A stretch of 64,000 nucleotides of DNA from Mytilus trossulus (lineage: Eukaryota; Mollusca; Bivalvia; Mytilida; Mytilidae), in assembly GCF_036588685.1 (NCBI RefSeq), contig NW_026963295.1, forward strand, positions 2,170,001 through 2,234,000, in the 5' to 3' direction. The notes beneath the pieces are model-generated. The model did no database searches. It had not been told where the DNA came from and saw only the letters and a program-made list of their open reading frames with translations. Shown piece by piece: positions 58,373 through 64,000 of this stretch (position 1 is the stretch's first letter; each line of letters opens with the position of its first letter). The translations under genes were made by a program, and so were the position numbers.

Positions 58373-58456
58373 TAAGGTCTTTCCTCACGTAGGGGAAAGA
58401 CCTTAAAAACAGGAGAAAAACAATAAGGTCTTTCCTCACGGAGAGGAAAGACCTTA
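58373..58456. repeat. Doubled right-end palindrome of terminal-palindrome element copy 2
   Basis: Two consecutive hairpins with 12-bp arms, 51 bp apart (TAAGGTCTTTCC, loop CTCACG-type, GGAAAGACCTTA). The loops differ slightly: TCACGTAGG and TCACGGAGA. Confidence 0.8.
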
Positions 58457-58708
58457 AATTAGTACACATTGAATTGATCTCTGAATTACATAACAATTCA
58501 ACACAACTGTGAATATGTCTACACTATAGTAAACAATGTGGTCACCACTAAACCTCGATAACTGAAAAAACGTGATCCTTTTCTTATATACTACCCGCGA
58601 AATTCAAACCGGTCCTTACCAAAGGTACTACGCGACTAAAAATTACTACGCGTAGAGCATATAAATGTATTTATGAGCACTAAGAACTACAATTTAAATA
58701 ATAGAATT

Positions 58709-58855
58709 ATGACATTTTTTATTATTTTGATTTTTGACTGTTATATTTTAAATGGACAAGATGTTCAATGCAGTCATAGTATGACCCACACGTTTGATCT
58801 ACAAAAGACTAATCATTTCATGTTCTTGCCTTGGTACAGGCATTTTCTGAATTAA
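58709..58855 (+). CDS. Possible small secreted peptide or first exon (hypothetical)
   Basis: From the ATG at 58709 the frame reads MTFFIILIFDCYILNGQ, a good signal-peptide-like start, then DVQCSHSMTHTFDLQKTNHF before stop. A TATAAA-type box (CATATAAATG) lies about 50 bp upstream. The last third overlaps a fragment of dispersed repeat A (GGTACAGGCATTTTCTG), so the real coding part may splice out earlier. No family is recognised. It may equally be chance in AT-rich DNA. Confidence 0.2.
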   Translation: MTFFIILIFDCYILNGQDVQCSHSMTHTFDLQKTNHFMFLPWYRHFLN

Positions 58856-59560
58856 AAATTTAATAATGGGAAGATAAAAGATAATTCTTCTTAAAGCATT
58901 CATTTGCAAATGAGCCCCCGTAACAATTTTTGTGTGAGAAAATGGGCAATAATCTCACCGAAAAGAGAAATTCAGGTTCATTTTTGTTTTATCTCTTCAA
59001 GTGAATTTAAATGCAAAATATAATGATTTAATTTAGACGAAGAAAAACATCTCATTTACACCATAGACAAATGTATTTCACAATTTTATAGAATATATAT
59101 GGAAAAGTTATGAAATACCCAAAAATACTGAACACCGAGGAAATGTCAAACAATAAGTCCCTAATATTAACACTTATGATGTTGCAATAATCATGATATG
59201 ATAAAGAATTAATGAATTAAAAAAGCAAAAGAACTTTCGACGGATTTATGCTATTTACGAACAGGATATTATGTATCTAATCGACTTTTGATGGGTGCAT
59301 CAAAATCTTCATTTAAATGAAACAAAAATAAAACTTAATTTAAAATCAACTAACCGTCCCCTCCTTAAGGTATAATTTTAGTTTTTTAACTATTTGAAAA
59401 ATTACGAATCATCATTTCAAGATGTAAATTTCATGTTGATTTTTCCAAGGTAATCAATGATGAATATAAGAGGATGTTAAGTTTCAAGCGCTGTCTCATC
59501 CAATCAGAATGCTTATTCAAATTAGGTTATTTTAGTTAAAAACTGCATATATATTGCATT

Positions 59561-59566
59561 TATAAA
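59561..59566 (+). promoter_or_regulatory. TATA-like box of the peroxidase gene
   Basis: TATAAA stands 49 bp before the ATG of exon 1, which leaves room for a transcription start near 59590 and a short 5' UTR. It is the only good TATA match just upstream. Confidence 0.4.
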
Positions 59567-59614
59567 CCACGATCGTTTAATGTAACACACACATTTGATA
59601 TTGCAACTTAGATA

Positions 59615-59672
59615 ATGGAGAGTTTGACTTTTCTTGAGCTCTCGGCGCTGTTTTGCAATGTTATTTTTCAAG
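59615..59672 (+). CDS. Peroxidase exon 1 (signal peptide)
   Basis: Encodes MESLTFLELSALFCNVIFQ plus the first base of the next codon and ends at GTAAGA. The ATG is the first after the TATA-like box. The phase-1 exit matches exon 2, giving FQ-V-QASC. Confidence 0.7.
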
Positions 59673-62600
59673 GTAAGAAATTATGCCAGGGTCTACTTCA
59701 CCAAAAATATAAGAAATGCTTTCTATTTTGTGACATTACGATATTGGTTCAGATAAGGGCGAAGTGTGGTACCTATTAAAACGTTAAAACCATCTGCATT
59801 TGTTTGCACCTATCCTAAGTCAAGAGTCTGTTGTTCAGTAGTTGCCGTTTGTTCATGTGGTTTATTAGTATTTATCGTTTCTTGTTTTTATATATTAGAT
59901 TAAACTGGTTTTTTTTCCCGTTTGAATGGTTATACACGTCTAGTTATCGTTTGGACCCTTTATAGCTTGCTGTTCAGTGTGATCTAAAGCTCCGTGTTGA
60001 ATACCGTACTTTGACCTATAATGGTTTAATTTTACAATTTGTGCAGGTGGGTCTATTTTCATGCGCAATTCGGACTAGACAGGTTTTTACAGCGTTGTGT
60101 TCGTTTGTTTTTTTATCTTTGTATTTATGTTTTATTTAATTGATACTTAACAGAGAAAGTGTATATTATATACTGTATAAGTCATCGAATACATAAAAAC
60201 ATTTGTGGGCGTCTTTGTCAAATTTACTATCAACTATAAGAAAACATTTGTTGTTAGCGTCTTTTTTAGACATTGCCATATAAATGGGAGGTTTGGCTAG
60301 CCATAAAACTAGGCTTTTTTTTTAAATGTCAGGAATGAGGAAATTATGAAATAGTCTATGTATGTTGGCGTCTATTTGTGTTGCAGTTTGGTGTTTCTTT
60401 TGGTCCGTTGTTTTTCTCTTGTAGTTGATGCGTTTCCCTCGGTTTAAGTTATAAAACCGAATTTGTTTTCCCTTAATCGATTCATGACTTTTGAACAACG
60501 GTATACTACTATTGACTGTATTAACCCTCCATTATTTTCGCAAAATACGTGTACCAATGACCTGTAATTTAAACTGTTATTTAAAAAAAAAATTAAAATA
60601 ACAGTTTAAAGTACAGGTTTTCATTGATTCTGGATGATGTATAAGTACGTTGCCACGTTCAATTATTTTACCTCATTATACAAAACTTTTTTTTTCAATC
60701 ACTATTAGACTGCTATTCGTTTGGAAGGCTTTAATATGTAAGTTCTGTTGTAATTGCCCTGCCGTTGTCTAATTTATACCATCCTGGATCGGTTAGGACA
60801 TATTTGATTTTTTTGTTTGAGGACTGCCCTCAATGCAGCTGTTACATCTCAACTGTCACATCCTTTGGAAATCTAGAGTTGTGCCATTTCACATTGTAAA
60901 TAACTATTTTTATTTTTGGCATATTTCTGTAGTCTTTGCGGTGTGTTTGGAAATTTTTAAATGGTTCCTTCTTATCACAACGTTTAAATCCTTTGAAACT
61001 GCACGTTTTATTCGATGTTTGAAGGTATATAAGGATCAAATACAACTTTACATCTATTCTCCGAAATCATTCCTTGGAGGGAACATCATGCAACAACATA
61101 TAAATGACTTTTTGGTCTGTAAACGTCAATGTAATTCGCCGTTTCAGAATCTAAAGAATCATGGGTAATTTCATTGTTGGTATCCCAGAATGAAAATAAC
61201 GTCACGTCATTGGTTGAATTTCCATTGTTTATGACATTTTTAACCAATCACAACGTTTTGGTGTACATTTTTGAAAATATTACAAAGGATGCATTAGATT
61301 CTGAAACGGCGAATTACATTGACGTTTACAGACCCAAAAGTCATTTATATGTTGTTGCATGATGTTCCCTCCAAGGAATGATTTCGGAGAATAGATGTAA
61401 AGTTGTATTTGATCCTTATATACCTTCAAACATCGAATAAAACGTGCAGTTTCAAAGGATTTAAACGTTGTGATAAGAAGGAACCATTTAAAAAAAAAGA
61501 CATTAAGGGGGCATTCTTCTATCGCTTACAATAGAAAACAGATTGTTAAATTGAATGGTTGTGGATAACAAAAGGTCCAGCGACAATTTATTTTTAAAGG
61601 ATGCTCAATTCACAAGAAATGACCTTTGTGATATGGAGAAAATTACTGAATGACTTGCTTCCCTCGAGTGTTCATTTTCTTCAAACTAACGGAGTCAGAG
61701 CTTAACTTAGGGCTAGGTTAAAAGTTTGAATGTCCAACTGGTATTTTTCACCCCTCATTTAGATCTAATAGCATAGCACTCATGTATTTAAGCCTCTTAT
61801 GTGTTCAATTGTTTGTAGTTGTTTGTGCATTTTTAAAGTTCCTTTCAAAACAGATGTTACGAAGTTTGTTCTGTTATTTTATTCCAGTGCAAGCATCCTG
61901 TTCCACTAATGCCAAATATAGGACGTATGACGGATCTTGTAACAACCTGGTGTACCCATCATGGGGAAAAGCAAATACGGCACAAAGACGGTTTGAGTAT
62001 AACGGTGTTATCATGATTGATTACGATGGTAAGTCACATGACTTCAATATAATGGAAATATCATTATTGATTACGGTGGTAAATCACATGACTTGAAGAT
62101 GATGGTAATTTTGTGATTGATATCGGCGGTACGTCACATGACTTGAATACTGTAAGATATGAGGTAATTTTCGCGCTTTAATTTACTCATTAAATGAAAG
62201 ATGCACAAGTTACACAAAAATAACCTGTTTTTTTACACATTCACGCATTATTGTGAATGCGAGACAATAAAAACAAAATCCTCCTCACGAAACTTTTTAC
62301 ATAAATTAGGTGATAAACATGCAATTTGTTTTGAAAATTTTAGAATTCCTTTTTAAAGAACAATAGACTGTCAATCGAAACCAACATTTGTTGTTACTTA
62401 TAATAAACTCATCATAGATACTAGGATAGAAATTTAATATTTGCGCCAAACGCGCGTTTTATTCTACAAAAGACTCATCAGTGACACTCGACTCAAAAAA
62501 ATATAACAAGGCCAAATAAAGTACCAAGTTGAAGAGCATTGAGGACCAAAACTAATCACACAGCAAAATACCTTACAATTTTAGAAGCAAAACTACACAA

Positions 62601-63294
62601 TCGAGTAAACCAACCCATGATGCATGTAGATAATAAAAGTTACAAAAAAATACCATTACTGCTATTTTGAGTAGAGTTCGATGGCTTGTTTGTCAAGTTA
62701 GACAGGTATTTCAAAACCTTAGTCTATGTAAGCTTATCTTACCTTCTGAAGCATTCACAAAATCTAAGTGGTTGGTAAATATGTTCTTGCAGGTCGAAAA
62801 AAGAAATCATATTCTGCGATAAATGCATGAATAATTTATCAAACATGTATGTTGTGAATAAAGTTTTATACATATCGATTTCAGTGAAAAACGTATCGAT
62901 TTAAATGTTATACGTTCCGAGTTAAGTAAAATACGAATCGATTTAAATGTAATTATATCGATACTATAGATTTAAGTGTCATCCTATCGATAATTTCGAT
63001 TTAAGTGTGTTACGTACCGATTTTATATAATAAGTGTTATACATACCGATTAATTATAATATATATATATATCTGTCGATTTTAAATGTGTAATACGTAT
63101 CAAATCCATTGCAGATGATAATAGTCCAAGAGGTGGATTTCCAAGTTGTTTACCAAGCCCTAGACTGATAAGCAACAAACTAATGGCAGATGAATTAGGA
63201 CCTACTGACCAAGCATCTCCGACACTGTCTGGCCAGCATTTTGCTTTTGGACAAGCACTTACCCATGATCTCATAAAGACACAATTAAAGAGAA
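59615..63294 (+). CDS. Animal haem peroxidase (peroxidasin/thyroid peroxidase-like), 5' part
   Basis: Three exons join in phase 1: 59615-59672, 61888-62028 and 63115-63294, giving the first 126 residues; the rest lies beyond the right edge. Residues 1-22 form a signal peptide with hydrophobic core FLELSALFCNVIF. The mature start has Cys24 and Cys37 around YRTYDGSCNNL, followed by PSWGKANTAQRR. This block is the diagnostic N-terminus of animal haem peroxidases, which oxidise substrates with hydrogen peroxide. LPSPRLIS follows, then FGQALTHDL (111-119) holds the distal His (H117) and the adjacent calcium-ligand Asp (D118). The residue before the His, usually the Asp that bonds covalently to haem, is Thr116 here. 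A secreted enzyme is inferred; whether it serves defence, cross-linking or another role cannot be told. Confidence 0.85.
59790..60545. repeat. Repeat B (minus) and repeat F (plus) in peroxidase intron 1
   Basis: 59815-60040: reversed repeat B (GAGTCTGTTGTTCAGTAGTT, TTTGACCTATAATGGTTTAA). 60330-60545: repeat F (TGTGTTGCAGTTTGGTGTTT, GATGCGTTTCCCTCGG, GACTTTTGAACAACGGTATA). Confidence 0.6.
60568..60610. repeat. Hairpin in peroxidase intron 1
   Basis: 15-bp arms TTTAAACTGTTATTT and AAATAACAGTTTAAA, with outer CCTGTA and TACAGG also pairing. Confidence 0.75.
60954..61495. mobile_element. Foldback element in peroxidase intron 1
   Basis: The arm 60954-61154 is the reverse complement of 61294-61495 with very few mismatches (one seen: GACTTTTTGG against GACTTTTGGG). 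The spacer is about 139 bp. The inner ends are GTTTCAGAATCTAA and TTAGATTCTGAAAC. The spacer holds its own smaller inverted pair, ATTGGTTGA and TTAACCAAT. There is no coding content beyond chance ORFs. The spacer plus inner arm ends match the core of the 820-bp unit at 13597-16060, so this is a foldback or long-TIR MITE family with a shared core. Confidence 0.75.
61888..62028 (+). CDS. Peroxidase exon 2
   Basis: Acceptor TTATTCCAG and donor GTAAGTC. It encodes VQASCSTNAKYRTYDGSCNN and continues through PSWGKANTAQRRFEYNGVI to IDYD. The RT-DG-CNN and the GKANTAQRR stretches match conserved blocks of the haem peroxidase family. Confidence 0.85.
62395..62560 (+). repeat. Repeat C 5' part in peroxidase intron 2
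   Basis: AAACTCATCATAGATACTAG, GCGCCAAACGCGCGTTTTAT, GACTCATCAGTGACACTCGA and GAAGAGCATTGAGGACC. Confidence 0.7.
63115..63294 (+). CDS. Peroxidase exon 3 (distal histidine)
   Basis: Acceptor CATTGCAG and donor GTATGT. It encodes DNSPRGGFPSCLPSPRLIS, a variable stretch, then TLSGQHFAFGQALTHDLIKT. PRG and LPSPR-IS are family motifs. The catalytic distal His is present and the usual Asp before it is Thr. Confidence 0.85.
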
Positions 63295-64000
63295 GTATGT
63301 GTAAACCAAATTATCGCTATTTTGTGAATTTTTCTTTTAATCTTTTGTTGTGATCATTTTTCATATCATGCTACTCGCTTGAGATTGAAAATTATCGCTA
63401 GAAACTAAGGAGGCACGTCGCATTGCTAAGGAAATTGACTTAAATTTGACATCGTCGTCATAGGTAAAATAGCGATAAACAAACTATCATTGGTCATTTC
63501 AACTCGATTGCTTTTCTAAAAAATCTCAACGATAATCTATTTATATCGGACGACAACTACCACAGATAATTTAGTATATTTTGTACTGATGTCCTTTTTA
63601 AAACCTTGATATAAAAAATGATGGGAATTTCATAAAATGCTAAAATGAATAGAACGTATTTCTCTTTCTTTGGTCTTGATTTTTCAGTTGCCTCCTTTTA
63701 ATGGGGAGTTTTTTCTGTTTTTTTTCTTACAGTTTCATGCAGTGACATTTTTTAACGAATGAACGTGGTATTATCATAATAAAAAAGCTTTTGTACAAAT
63801 GAAGCAGGTGTGTTCTTATCATAAATAGCTAATCGACCGAAGAAGTTTGTCTTAAATTAAATAAATGCAAAAAAATCACAAATGTCGGATGTTCTAAAAA
63901 TGCACTTTTTGGGTTTAAAAAAATCTTGATAAAGATTCAACCAACAAACTAAGATTTGAAAATATTCGATTTAATGCTTCTCAAGGTATACGTAACACAA

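Larger units (their letters stand above)
54414..58456 (+). mobile_element. Terminal-palindrome element, copy 2, tandemly doubled
   Basis: Two head-to-tail units start at 54414 and 56385 (period 1971 bp), each with the CAATTG hairpin and AAGGTCTTTCCTGTAAAAG. The first unit runs into the second without a right-end palindrome. The second ends with two tandem right-end palindromes, at 58373-58405 and 58424-58456 (TAAGGTCTTTCC with GGAAAGACCTTA). The interior is AT-rich with TGACCTT clusters, CGGAAGTCxTAGAGACxTGG and its inverted counterpart, and GGGGATAACTC-type motifs. The units match along their length with scattered differences. Short ORFs in it (for example 54798-54613 minus) are not protein-like. 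Confidence 0.65.

Noticed and set aside
60833-61168. 111-codon ORF in peroxidase intron 1
   Set aside because: Runs along the left arm of the foldback element.

Overview
The window looks like nuclear DNA from a marine bivalve, most likely a mussel (Mytilidae). It is AT-rich, genes are split by long introns with GT/AG borders, and most of the sequence is dispersed and tandem repeats of types I recognise from mussel genomes. The organism call is inference from repeat style and gene structure; no species marker is present. I see no rRNA, tRNA, CRISPR array or prokaryotic gene.

Three host genes can be assembled by joining exons with matching splice phase. (1) 3881-16945, plus strand: the 3' end of an ankyrin-repeat gene, three exons joined by phase-1 introns that interrupt the Ala-Gly of each repeat, with stop and poly(A) signal. 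Its 5' part lies left of the window or was not found. (2) 38600-32873, minus strand: a complete four-exon gene for a 155-residue EF-hand protein of the calmodulin/myosin light chain type. Exon 1 contributes only the ATG, and a LINE sits in intron 1. (3) 59615-63294, plus strand: the first three exons of a secreted animal haem peroxidase (signal peptide, N-terminal Cys-rich part, distal-His region). It runs off the right edge.

Layout: 1-3.9 kb, intergenic or upstream intron with repeats. 3.9-17.2 kb, ankyrin gene, whose intron between the last two exons holds three head-to-tail copies of an 820-bp unit. 17.9-18.4 kb, a 157-bp triplet. 19.2-20.4 kb, an element bounded by palindromes. 22.6-23.6 and 26.6-27.2 kb, two short tandem arrays of one repeat family. 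27.4-28.8 kb, a dead RTE-like LINE with a 14-bp target-site duplication, inserted beside a decayed second copy of the ankyrin terminal exon. Several non-coding blocks are collinear between about 11.5-22.3 kb and 24.7-29.9 kb, so this is probably an old tandem duplication of the ankyrin locus. 32.9-38.6 kb, EF-hand gene. 36.4-38.5 kb, a LINE with intact catalytic motif but a frameshift. 39-54 kb, largely gene-free, with minisatellites and a LINE 3' fragment at 49.7-50.8 kb. 54.4-58.5 kb, a second and larger copy of the palindrome-bounded element, tandemly doubled and carrying perfect DR1 nuclear-receptor half-site pairs. 58.7-64 kb, a possible small secreted peptide and the peroxidase, whose first intron contains a foldback element with about 200-bp arms.

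The three genes show no sign of working together. The main biological interest is the mobile DNA: a terminal-palindrome element family, a foldback family whose core is also inside the 820-bp triplicate, a dispersed repeat with an empty-site counterpart in the same window, and two 213-bp copies of another repeat that look identical by eye.
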